From contig NZ_FOHA01000002.1 of NCBI RefSeq assembly GCF_900111355.1, forward strand, positions 62,001 to 126,000: a stretch of 64,000 bases of DNA. Reading direction: 5' to 3'. Each line of letters starts with the position of its first letter. Positions within the stretch are counted from its first letter, which is position 1. Positions 56,179 to 64,000 of the stretch are shown here, one piece after another. The notes beneath the pieces are model-generated. The model saw nothing but the letters and a program-made list of their open reading frames with translations, was not told the DNA's origin and did not search any database. A program made the position numbers and the translations under genes. This DNA is from Isobaculum melis (GTDB taxonomy: Bacteria > Bacillota > Bacilli > Lactobacillales > Carnobacteriaceae).

Positions 56179-58279
56179 ATTTGACGTTATTTTGACGAAG
56201 TCTTTTACTTTCTTGAAGCACTGCGATGATTTTTTTAAAAGCAGCTCGATCAACTGGTTGCATTCGTTCATTTTGAGCTTGTCCAAACTCAATTGCTTCA
56301 TATCTATTTAATAAGAATAAAAGAGGTTCGCTCAATTGTGGCTCCAATTCAATAAAATGTTTCCCATAATCACGAATTGTTTTGCCTGCTGCTTTCTTTT
56401 GATACGCTTCAAAAATAAGCAGGAGTTGAGCAAAGCTTCTACCAAATTCAGCCTGTTCTTTCTTTAAATACCTATTTAGCTTGTTGATTCTTAGTTTTAA
56501 ACGGAAGCCATAACACAATCCACCTATTAATACGAAAAAGGCAATGACGAGTAGGATCAATTGATTTTTACTAAACAGACTCGTTGCATTTTGGTCTTGA
56601 TAAAGATTGTTTTCCAGATTTCCAGAAGTTGAGTCTTTTGCTGTCTCTCCCTCTTCATTGGATTCTTGATTTTCTATTTGTGAATCCGTTTGTGCTAAAC
56701 CAAAACCTGTTGTTGGATCAAAAGGAACCCAGCCAATCTCTGGAAAATAAATTTCTACCCATGAATGTGCCTCAGCATTTGTCACTTGATAAGAAACACT
56801 GGCTTCATTTGATTCCACTAAATTCCCTAAAGTAAATCCTTTCACCCAACGCGCTGGAATACCTAGGGTTCGACTTAAGACCACCATTGATGAAGCAAAA
56901 TTATCACAATAGCCAATTTTTTCATCAAAAAGGAAATAGTCTACATAATCTTGATTTTTTGGTGTCTGCTTGGCTTTTTGTTGACTATACGAATAGGTAC
57001 CACTATTCTTTAAATACTCTTCAATTGCAGCTACTTGATCATATGTTGTTGTTCTCCCCATCGTTAGTGTTTGGGCAAGCTCATAGACCCTTTGTGGCAC
57101 AGACTCTGGTAATTGTGTATAGATCCTGTTGATGCCAGATGCTCTCTGGCTAAAGTCAGCATGCTGTAATTGTTCAATTGTATAAGCTGGTTCTTTATTG
57201 ATGAGTGTATATTCTTGTACATTCCAGCTAGCATGAGGCATTACTTTCCCAGTACTTTTCTGTTCAACTATCGTCTCATTTCCCTGATGATTTGACAGAG
57301 AAAAATGATTTTCACCATAAGGTAACACAAAATAAGAGCTACTCTTTTGTGTTTGAATCGTGATTTTATGTGCTTCAGGAGACAAATAAGGGGTAGTTTG
57401 ATTGAACCAGCTTCCAAGGTTTTCCTTATTTCCTTGATCACTAGAAGCTTGCCAGCCTTTACCTGTATAAACATCTTTTGCTTCAATCCGCCAATAAAAA
57501 GCTGTTTCTGGCTTGCCTTGATGAAAAGTTGCTTTAAAAACAGGTGTGTCATCTTGCTCCAATGGCCCTCCTAGTTCACTATCATTATCATCATATCCTG
57601 TTTTATTTTGAGGTTTTCCTTGATTAAATAATTGATAAAAATTTGTTTGACCCAATTCCTGCTGCACATAAGCTGTTGCTTGTGAGAGTGGCTGAGAAAG
57701 CTGTTGAGGGAATGCAAGACCACTTACTAAGCTAATGGCTAATAGGAAGAAAACCAAACCGGTTAGCTTCACTCGTTCTTGATGTTTCAATAGATTCCTT
57801 TGTTCTAAAAGAAAGGCTAAGACTAAACTAGCAAGTAAAAAGACGATTAATTCTTTAAAAATCACTGTTTGCTTCATAACCTGTGACAGGATCAGAAAAA
57901 AGAAAATAATGATAAATGATATTTTCCAATGGGCATAATCAAAAGCGAGATTTACCATACAAATAAAAATTGCAGTCGCAATGATTAATAGTTGTCCCTC
58001 TTGCTGGCTCAATAAAAAGCGAATACTTTGTAAAGGTTGCAGTCCTTGCTGAAAAACAGGAATAAAGAGGATATAATTCAAAACAATAAACGCCATTAGC
58101 TGACCGAAATAGCGCACAAACTTATCTTTGACCCATAATCCTAATAAAATGATGATGCCACTATAAACAGCTAAAGGGACAATAGAAGTTAAAGTGGTTA
58201 ACTGTACTAAAATTTGCACAGGTGCCATCAAAAAGAGAAACAAGGTGCTTGCTATTAAATATTTTCGTAAATGTTCCAC
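56177..58279 (-). CDS. Transglutaminase-like membrane protein (TgpA-type)
   Basis: About 700 residues. GTG start at 58279 behind GAGGAGGG; an upstream ATG has no ribosome site. Six or more N-terminal membrane spans (about 5-200), an external transglutaminase-like domain (about 400-530) with Cys in KIGYCDNFASSMV, His in AEAHSWVEIYFP and Asp in VPFDPTTG, one more span (about 570-590) and a cytosolic tail. Third gene of the MoxR-DUF58-transglutaminase triad; probable cell-envelope protease or peptide-modifying enzyme. Confidence 0.87.
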   Translation of the reverse strand: MEHLRKYLIASTLFLFLMAPVQILVQLTTLTSIVPLAVYSGIIILLGLWVKDKFVRYFGQLMAFIVLNYILFIPVFQQGLQPLQSIRFLLSQQEGQLLIIATAIFICMVNLAFDYAHWKISFIIIFFFLILSQVMKQTVIFKELIVFLLASLVLAFLLEQRNLLKHQERVKLTGLVFFLLAISLVSGLAFPQQLSQPLSQATAYVQQELGQTNFYQLFNQGKPQNKTGYDDNDSELGGPLEQDDTPVFKATFHQGKPETAFYWRIEAKDVYTGKGWQASSDQGNKENLGSWFNQTTPYLSPEAHKITIQTQKSSSYFVLPYGENHFSLSNHQGNETIVEQKSTGKVMPHASWNVQEYTLINKEPAYTIEQLQHADFSQRASGINRIYTQLPESVPQRVYELAQTLTMGRTTTYDQVAAIEEYLKNSGTYSYSQQKAKQTPKNQDYVDYFLFDEKIGYCDNFASSMVVLSRTLGIPARWVKGFTLGNLVESNEASVSYQVTNAEAHSWVEIYFPEIGWVPFDPTTGFGLAQTDSQIENQESNEEGETAKDSTSGNLENNLYQDQNATSLFSKNQLILLVIAFFVLIGGLCYGFRLKLRINKLNRYLKKEQAEFGRSFAQLLLIFEAYQKKAAGKTIRDYGKHFIELEPQLSEPLLFLLNRYEAIEFGQAQNERMQPVDRAAFKKIIAVLQESKRLRQNNVK

Positions 58280-58292
58280 TATGTCCCTCCTC

Positions 58293-59417
58293 TTAGGTAT
58301 TATTTTGCAGATTATTGGCCAAATCAAGCGTTATGATAGAACAGTTTAAATCTGAAACATCAAAGGTTGGCTGCTCTGGAAGAATGATAAAAATAGCTTC
58401 TTTTCCTGAATATTGTGTCACAAATTCTTTTAATGCTTGTGTAAATGAAGGCGTAAAAATCAATAAATGTTGCTGTTTAAAAGAACCCTCTTTTAAAGAA
58501 GGTATAAGTTGCTCCACATGCTTAGAAGGTTTAATTTTAGCAAATCCTGCTACTTCATAACTAATGGTTTCTTGACTATCAAATTGACCAAGCAAATATA
58601 AGGCTACTTTTTGCTTGGCTTGTAGCTGATCATAAACTGAATAACAAGCGGATAATAATCCTTCATAAGAACCATGAGACAGCCCATAAAAGATCACCGC
58701 ATAGGAGGACTCATTTTTTTCTTGTTCATATTCTTTTGTATATAAATCCTGCTGTTTTGCACTAATCTTCCAATCAATTTGCTGAATGGGATCGCCTAGC
58801 TGATAAGGACGTATATTTTTCAGTTGAAAATCAGATAAATCATTTCTTTGAAATAAAGCCGGCTTTAAAACAATCATTTTTTTGATGATCTCTTCTTTAA
58901 TAGTTGCTAAATAAGCTGGATAGACTAAAATCGCTTGTGTTAATTGCAATTTTTTATGCTTTACAATTAAACCAAAAGGATCTCCTGCTTCTATTAATAA
59001 AGCATTGTGTTGATAACAGCCTCGCTTTAAAACAACCTGCTGAAAATAAATTGCTTCTGTTTTTTTTAAAACAGGATAAATCATTTCTTCATAGCCTTCA
59101 TCCGTTCCTTCAAAATCAATGCCGACTTTTAAGAAAGGATAACACCAATAATTTGCCTCATCTTTTGTTAGTAAAAAGGTTAAATCAAAAGGCTGTCCTT
59201 CCATAAAACGTTCCTCATCAGCTTGCATCAATTGGATTTCCCAAGGCTTTAAGCTAGGAAAAATGAACACTAAACTGATAAAAAGCAGCATACTCAAAAA
59301 GCAGACAAGAAACCAGCCTTCTGGTTGATTAAAAGCCAACGCATAAAACCAGCTCAGCAGATAGAAGAAGATAAATAACAAATTTTTTAAATGCAGCATA
59401 ACCTTAGTAAACAGCAT
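58293..59417 (-). CDS. DUF58 domain protein
   Basis: 374 residues: two N-terminal membrane spans (about 8-50) and a cytosolic DUF58 domain with DFQLKNIRPYQLGDPIQQIDWKISAK, the family signature (vWA-like fold). Works with MoxR ATPases in an unresolved complex. ATG directly follows the MoxR stop. Confidence 0.9.
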   Translation of the reverse strand: MLFTKVMLHLKNLLFIFFYLLSWFYALAFNQPEGWFLVCFLSMLLFISLVFIFPSLKPWEIQLMQADEERFMEGQPFDLTFLLTKDEANYWCYPFLKVGIDFEGTDEGYEEMIYPVLKKTEAIYFQQVVLKRGCYQHNALLIEAGDPFGLIVKHKKLQLTQAILVYPAYLATIKEEIIKKMIVLKPALFQRNDLSDFQLKNIRPYQLGDPIQQIDWKISAKQQDLYTKEYEQEKNESSYAVIFYGLSHGSYEGLLSACYSVYDQLQAKQKVALYLLGQFDSQETISYEVAGFAKIKPSKHVEQLIPSLKEGSFKQQHLLIFTPSFTQALKEFVTQYSGKEAIFIILPEQPTFDVSDLNCSIITLDLANNLQNNT

Positions 59418-60386
59418 CTATTTCTCAAACCCTTTCACAGGAGCAGGTACTTTTTTCAAAAGGGTCTCAAGAATCTCTGCTACTGTTTCACTACGCTGAA
59501 AATCATTATTTTTTAAAACCAAGCGATGAGCAAAGACAGCTGGCATGATTGTTTGAATATCATTTGGGGTACAGAAATGACGTCCTTCAGTTAGTGCAAA
59601 AGCTTTAACTGCACTTAAAAAAGCTAGTGCGCCACGTGGGCTAATCCCTAATTGAATAGCGGAATGCTGACGTGTTTCTCGCACTAATGCCAATAAATAG
59701 GTTTGTAAAGATGGACTCATATAAACCTCCTGCACAGCATCTTTTAACAAATGGAAATCTTCTGGGAATAAAATCTGTTGCATGCTGGCTAAACTTTTTG
59801 CTTTATCACCATCTATTAATAATTGTAATTCTTCAGCTTGAGTTGGGTAACCAATATGTAACTGAAACAGAAAACGATCCAATTGTGCTTCTGGTAATGG
59901 ATAAGTTCCTTCATGATCAATTGGGTTTTGGGTAGCAAGTACAAAAAAATCTGCTGGCAATAAATGACTGATGCCATCTATTGTGACTTGCTTTTCTGAC
60001 ATGGCTTCTAATAAGGCAGATTGCGTTCGTGGTGTGGCACGATTAATTTCATCTGCTAAAATAATGGATGAAAAAATCGGTCCTTTTTTAAACTCAAAGG
60101 TTTGAGTTTGATAATTAAAAATAGAAGTCCCTGTAATATCATTAGGTAATAAATCTGGGGTAAATTGAATCCTTTTAAAATCATGCTGAGTGGCTTTAGC
60201 AATCGCTTTAATCAGTAATGTTTTTCCTACACCTGGTGTATCTTCAAATAAAACGTGACCATCAACAAGCATGGCAACAAGTGTTAACTGAATCACTTTT
60301 CTTTTGCCAATGATGACTTTTTCTACTTCATTGATTAATTTCACGATTTTCCCATGTGATGCTTCTAGCCTATTTTCTATTATCAT
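59418..60386 (-). CDS. MoxR-family AAA+ ATPase
   Basis: 322 residues. Walker A TPGVGKTLL, Walker B ILADEINRA, sensor ATQNPIDHEGTYPLPEAQLDRF, arginine-rich MSEKQVT region; typical MoxR length. Chaperone-like ATPase for DUF58 partners. First gene of the triad, start behind AAAGGAG. Confidence 0.93.
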   Translation of the reverse strand: MIIENRLEASHGKIVKLINEVEKVIIGKRKVIQLTLVAMLVDGHVLFEDTPGVGKTLLIKAIAKATQHDFKRIQFTPDLLPNDITGTSIFNYQTQTFEFKKGPIFSSIILADEINRATPRTQSALLEAMSEKQVTIDGISHLLPADFFVLATQNPIDHEGTYPLPEAQLDRFLFQLHIGYPTQAEELQLLIDGDKAKSLASMQQILFPEDFHLLKDAVQEVYMSPSLQTYLLALVRETRQHSAIQLGISPRGALAFLSAVKAFALTEGRHFCTPNDIQTIMPAVFAHRLVLKNNDFQRSETVAEILETLLKKVPAPVKGFEK

Positions 60387-60537
60387 AAAACATTAACACT
60401 CCTTTCGAGTTTTAAAACCAGCGTTTTTATTATTAGCTAATATCTATTCCTTTTTGAAGTAAAGATTCATTACACTACTATCTTAACATTTGCCTATGTA
60501 TCAAGCAATATCCGTTTTTTTAATGTATAAATATATA

Positions 60538-60578
60538 GAAAAAAGAAGTGTTCTCGGCCGAGAACACTTCTTTTTTAA
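60538..60578. terminator. Perfect palindromic terminator
   Basis: AAAGAAGTGTTCTCGG / CCGAGAACACTTCTTT is a perfect palindrome with poly-A/poly-T flanks; terminates the acetyltransferase gene and would work on both strands. Confidence 0.9.
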
Positions 60579-61030
60579 CCGGATGAAAGCATTAATTGTA
60601 GCTGTATTTGATCCATACACTGTCTACCCGCTTCAAAAATTGGCGCTGGATAATGGGTCATAAAATAATTCCTTACCACTGCCACTTGTTGAAATCCCAA
60701 CTTCTGATAGAGATGTAAAGCAGGTAAACTTGTATCTGCTGTTGCAATCGTTAAAACTTTTGCTTTTTGCTTGCGAACAATCTGAATCACAGCTGACAAT
60801 AACTTTTCCCCATATCCTTGATTTTGCTGATTTTTTGCAATTGCAAGATTCATGACCTCATAAGTGGTTGGCGATTGCTGTTTCACAACACAAGAACCAA
60901 TGATTTGCTGATTTTCTTCTAAAACAAAAACTTCACTGACTGATAGATAAGTTAAAATTTTGGCCTCATCATCTGCCAGCTTCATTAAAGCCAGAGGTAC
61001 CACTTCATTCTCTTGAAGCGTTCGAATCAT
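60575..61030 (-). CDS. GNAT-family N-acetyltransferase
   Basis: About 151 residues from ATG 61030 (MIRTLQENE) behind AGGGGTG; a longer frame overlaps the phosphoglucomutase gene. Acetyl-CoA motif QNQGYGEKLLSAVIQIV and the family end motif LYQKLGFQQVAVVRNYF. Substrate unknown. Co-transcribed with pgcA. Confidence 0.85.
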   Translation of the reverse strand: MIRTLQENEVVPLALMKLADDEAKILTYLSVSEVFVLEENQQIIGSCVVKQQSPTTYEVMNLAIAKNQQNQGYGEKLLSAVIQIVRKQKAKVLTIATADTSLPALHLYQKLGFQQVAVVRNYFMTHYPAPIFEAGRQCMDQIQLQLMLSSG

Positions 61031-61043
61031 TGATTTCACACCC

Positions 61044-62768
61044 CTAAGCACTTAATGCTTGAATTTTCTTCTCAAATGCTGTAATTTTTTCATCAACCTC
61101 AACAGCTGTTTGAGCAACAGCCCCAATATAAAATTTAATTTTAGGCTCAGTTCCAGATGGACGAATCGCAATCCAGCTACCATCAGCTAACGAATATTTC
61201 AAAACATCAGAGGCTGGCATCTCAATCTCCTCGACTTTGCCATCCATAAAACGACGTTGACTCACTGAAAAATCTTCAACAGCTTGAACTGCAACACCTC
61301 CAAATTCAGTTGGTGCTTCTGCTCTAAACTGCGCCATCAGTGCTTTAATTTTTTCAGTGCCTTCAATCCCTGCCATTGTGACAGAAATCGTTTTTTCTTT
61401 AAAATGACCATATGTTGCTAAAATATCTTGCAAGCCATCATAAAGTGTTTTTCCTTGTTTTTTATAATAAGCAGCCACTTCAGAAATTAAGACTAAAGCT
61501 TGAATCGCATCCTTATCACGAACAAACGGCTTAATTAAATAGCCATAGCTTTCTTCAAAACCAAACATAAAGGTTTGAGAATCATCCTCTTCATATTGTT
61601 TAATCTTTTCAGCAATAAATTTAAACCCAGTTAAAACATCAATCATTTTCACATCATAAGCTGCAGCAATGGCTGTCGCTAATTCACTTGAAACAATCGA
61701 TTTAAGCGCTACTGCATTTGCTGGAAGTGTTCCTTGTTCTTTATGCGCCTCTAATAAATAGGAGAGCATTAAAGCAGCAATTTGATTTCCTGATAAGACT
61801 TCATATTGCCCATTAGGTAGTCTCACTGCTACCCCTAGTCTATCTGCATCGGGATCCGTTGCAATTAACACATCTGCCCCTTCTTTTTCGCCAAGGGCAA
61901 TCGCCAGTTCAAAGGCACTATGCTCTTCTGGATTAGGTGATTTAACAGTTGGAAAGTCACCATCTGCAATCGCTTGTTCAGGAACAATCGAAACACTGTT
62001 AAAGCCAGCATTTTTTAAAGCACGCTCCCCTAACATTTGGCCAGTTCCATGAAGCGGTGTAAAAACTAGCTTCATTTGGCTGTCCATTTCTTTAATTAAA
62101 TCAGGATTAACTGTTACTGATCTTAATTCCTCTAAATAAGGGGTGTCAATCTCTTCTCCAATGATTTTCAACAATCCTGAAGCTTTTAAATCTGCTTCAT
62201 TTGCAACTTTAATCGCTAAATTATTTTCAATACTACGAACATAGGTTGTTAACGCATCTGCATCATGAGGTGGCATTTGTCCTCCATCTGCACCATAAAC
62301 TTTATAGCCATTATAAGCAGCTGGATTGTGACTTGCTGTAATCATAATCCCAGCAAAAGCATTTAAATGACGTACAGCAAATGATAGCTCTGGGGTAGGA
62401 CGTAAACTTTCAAAAACATAAGATTGAATCCCATGAGCACCTAGTGTTTTAGCCGCCTCGATTGCAAATTCAGGAGATTTATGACGCGAATCATAAGCAA
62501 TTGCCACACCACGTTTTTTAACCGCTTCACCTAGACTATCCATGAACAATGCTAACCCTTCAGTTGCTTGTCTCACTGTATAGCTATTCATCCGATTAAT
62601 TCCTGCGCCAATAACCCCTCTCATTCCTGCTGTTCCAAATTCTAAAGGTGTGTAAAAAGCATCTTTTAAAGCAGCTATGTCTTGTTCTTTTTCGATTAAT
62701 TCTTCCATTAATTCAGGCTCTAACGAAGCATCATTTTTCCAGTTCTCATAAATTGTTTGCCAATTCAT
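61044..62768 (-). CDS. pgcA: Alpha-phosphoglucomutase / phosphomutase
   Basis: 574 residues. Active-site phosphoserine loop TASHNPAAYNGYK, metal site DPDADRLGVAVR, sugar-binding GFEESYGYL, and C-terminal RPSGTEPKIKFYI. Interconverts glucose-1- and glucose-6-phosphate, feeding UDP-glucose and glycolipid anchor synthesis. RBS GAGGGG. Confidence 0.95.
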   Translation of the reverse strand: MNWQTIYENWKNDASLEPELMEELIEKEQDIAALKDAFYTPLEFGTAGMRGVIGAGINRMNSYTVRQATEGLALFMDSLGEAVKKRGVAIAYDSRHKSPEFAIEAAKTLGAHGIQSYVFESLRPTPELSFAVRHLNAFAGIMITASHNPAAYNGYKVYGADGGQMPPHDADALTTYVRSIENNLAIKVANEADLKASGLLKIIGEEIDTPYLEELRSVTVNPDLIKEMDSQMKLVFTPLHGTGQMLGERALKNAGFNSVSIVPEQAIADGDFPTVKSPNPEEHSAFELAIALGEKEGADVLIATDPDADRLGVAVRLPNGQYEVLSGNQIAALMLSYLLEAHKEQGTLPANAVALKSIVSSELATAIAAAYDVKMIDVLTGFKFIAEKIKQYEEDDSQTFMFGFEESYGYLIKPFVRDKDAIQALVLISEVAAYYKKQGKTLYDGLQDILATYGHFKEKTISVTMAGIEGTEKIKALMAQFRAEAPTEFGGVAVQAVEDFSVSQRRFMDGKVEEIEMPASDVLKYSLADGSWIAIRPSGTEPKIKFYIGAVAQTAVEVDEKITAFEKKIQALSA

Positions 62769-62900
62769 ATTGATTTACCCCTCACTTTTTTTAACATATT
62801 TATTTCAGCTCAATTTAATTGATTGCATAGATTACAATGCTCATTATAGCATTTTATAAAATCCCTTTCATCCTTTGAATGAAAATATAATAAATTCTTA

Positions 62901-62952
62901 TTGACTAACCAGAACGTACGTTTTATAATATCACCAACAGGAACATTCGTTC
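62901..62952 (+). promoter_or_regulatory. SOS promoter with two LexA boxes
   Basis: TTGACT (62901-62906), 17-base spacer, TATAAT (62924-62929). One LexA box, GAACGTACGTTT (62912-62923), fills the spacer; a second, GAACATTCGTTC (62941-62952), lies just downstream of the -10. Two boxes suggest tight repression. Confidence 0.9.
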
Positions 62953-62970
62953 TAAAAAGGAGGAGTTCTG

Positions 62971-63285
62971 ATGAACTACGCAAGTATCACAGGTACCATT
63001 ACATCTGATATTAAAATTATCCATACTAAAAATAATCGTCCCTTTGCGAGATTTACACTAGAAAATGAGCATCAAACCTTTAATTGCTTGATAGCCAATC
63101 AAAAAGCCTACCCTTTTACTTTCTATGTGATAAAAGGAGCTGTTATCACAATTGATGCAAGTATCAATGAACGGATGCAGCTCGTTGTAATGGACTATTT
63201 TGTTCATCAGCAACCCAATACCATCATTCTTGGCCGTGTTTTTAACTATCAGAAAAAAATTTATGCAAAGCTGCCCACATTCTAA
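62971..63285 (+). CDS. SOS-controlled mini single-stranded DNA-binding protein
   Basis: 104 residues, a lone OB-fold resembling the N-terminal core of bacterial SSB: YASITGTITSDIKI, FARFTLENEHQTFNCLI, KGAVITIDASI, MQLVVMDYF. It lacks the Gly/Gln-rich linker and acidic DDxxPF tip that recruit repair proteins. ATG behind AAAGGAGGA. Two LexA boxes in its promoter imply expression after DNA damage. It could protect ssDNA or, as with PriB-like proteins, load other factors. The SSB call is by pattern, not by strong identity. Confidence 0.72.
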   Translation: MNYASITGTITSDIKIIHTKNNRPFARFTLENEHQTFNCLIANQKAYPFTFYVIKGAVITIDASINERMQLVVMDYFVHQQPNTIILGRVFNYQKKIYAKLPTF

Positions 63286-63331
63286 TAAAAAAACTCAAAA
63301 TCAGTTTTCCCAATTTTGAGTCATTCTTGCT

Positions 63332-63850
63332 TTATTTATAATCTGCTAGTTTATCCTGTTCATAGTGATGTGTTCGCTCTAAACCAGTAAACTGTTGTTG
63401 TCTTAGCGCTTCATAAATCACAATAGCTGCTGTATTGGATAAATTAAGGGAGCGGACATGTGTATCATCCATTGGAATTCTTAAACAGCGGGCTTCATTC
63501 TCCTTCATAAATGCTTCTGGTAGCCCAGTTGTTTCTTTTCCAAAAATAAAATAATGATTTTTTTGTGGATCTGAATAATCAACTTCACTATAAGTATGAT
63601 TTGCAAACTTCGTAATTAAATGAATTTCATCTTCCCCTACATACGCTAAGAAAGCTGCTAAGTCTTGATGGTAATGAATATCAACATCATGCCAATAATC
63701 TAACCCCGCTCTTTTTAAATGCTTATCATCTGTTGAGAAACCTAAAGGTTCAATCAGATGTAAAGAGGTATTTGTACCTGCACAAGTACGCGCAATATTT
63801 CCAGTATTGGCAGGAATTTGAGGCTCAAATAATACAATATGATTTGTCAC
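63332..63850 (-). CDS. trmL: tRNA (cytidine/uridine(34)-2'-O)-methyltransferase
   Basis: 172 residues of the SpoU/TrmH (SPOUT) family. GTG start at 63850 ([22 protein letters not shown]) behind AGAAGG; the longer frame runs through a terminator stem. SAM knot motifs: [31 protein letters not shown] and [18 protein letters not shown]. Methylates the wobble ribose of tRNA-Leu isoacceptors. Confidence 0.93.
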   Translation of the reverse strand: MTNHIVLFEPQIPANTGNIARTCAGTNTSLHLIEPLGFSTDDKHLKRAGLDYWHDVDIHYHQDLAAFLAYVGEDEIHLITKFANHTYSEVDYSDPQKNHYFIFGKETTGLPEAFMKENEARCLRIPMDDTHVRSLNLSNTAAIVIYEALRQQQFTGLERTHHYEQDKLADYK

Positions 63851-63883
63851 AACTTTACCTTCTTTCTTTACTACATCATCTCG

Positions 63884-63991
63884 AAAAAAAAAACGTAACA
63901 CTCCGGTGTCTAGCACTGCGGAAAGTTACGTTAATGAATAAAGCAGTCTATTCATTAACTTTTATCAACATCTGATGGATTTCTGATAAAA
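63884..63991 (-). promoter_or_regulatory. Three-hairpin leader ending in a terminator, upstream of trmL
   Basis: Read on the minus strand: hairpin TTTTATCA/TGATAAAA (63991-63960), hairpin GTTAATGAATA/TATTCATTAAC (63959-63930), then AACGTAAC/GTTACGTT with an inner CCG..GTG/CAC..CGG stem (63932-63892) and ten T's (63893-63884). The T-run ends only 33 bases before the trmL start, so this is either the terminator of an upstream gene, an attenuator, or the end of a small RNA. Neighbouring stems share bases at the joint 63930-63932. Confidence 0.65.
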
Positions 63992-64000
63992 ACGAACGAA

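Overview
The window is low-GC Firmicutes DNA with strong Shine-Dalgarno sites, and LexA/DinR-type, CtsR, CggR and CcpA-like regulatory sites. LPXTG surface proteins, a sigma-54 gene, a type VII (LXG) toxin locus, an arginine deiminase operon with an ArcR-type regulator, and a cggR-gap-pgk-tpi-gpmI-eno operon point to the Lactobacillales. Enterococcaceae (Vagococcus or Enterococcus-like) or Carnobacteriaceae fit best. This placement is inference from gene content. No IS element, prophage or CRISPR array was recognised. Most genes lie on the minus strand.

Layout. 1-8.9 kb: a cut-off carboxylesterase next to secG, a heterodimeric ABC exporter with its MarR regulator, a Na/Pi cotransporter with a PhoU domain, a lipoprotein and a DUF1801 protein. 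9.3-11.7 kb: an LXG polymorphic-toxin cassette (two small helical partners, LXG protein, EndoU nuclease domain, candidate immunity protein). A one-base frameshift separates the toxin's delivery part from its nuclease part. 11.9-19.1 kb: the glycolytic operon behind CggR, with a well-spaced CggR operator. 19.4-28 kb: rpoN, tRNA-Arg(CCG), a nucleoside deaminase with an HxlR regulator, a divergent alpha/beta hydrolase, an LRR-LPXTG protein, a tRNA-editing protein, and an SOS-controlled yolD-umuC pair. 28-31.2 kb: a reactive-sulfur operon (yidD, thioredoxin, three rhodanese modules, CoA-disulfide/persulfide reductase, CstR-like repressor). 31.4-33.8 kb: a small lipoprotein with a flavinylation-like motif, a YxeA protein, clpP under CtsR, and a DsbA-like protein.

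33.8-45.8 kb is a surface-protein region. It holds a 1875-residue LPXTG protein with InlB-type repeats, a two-component system translationally coupled to a membrane protein that shares a module with that giant protein, and a beta-helix LPXTG protein. 46-50 kb: namA-whiA-yvcK-rapZ. 50.1-55.8 kb: arcA-arcB-arcD-arcC, then arcR. 56.2-60.4 kb: a MoxR ATPase/DUF58/transglutaminase triad. 60.6-64 kb: an acetyltransferase, phosphoglucomutase, an SOS-controlled mini-SSB, and trmL behind a three-hairpin leader.

The observations most worth follow-up are the SOS-driven mini-SSB, the frameshifted LXG-EndoU toxin, the CstR homologue lacking the usual second cysteine, the small lipoprotein with a flavin-acceptor-like motif, the module shared between the two-component accessory protein and the giant adhesin, the trmL leader, and a family of two-hairpin intergenic repeats.
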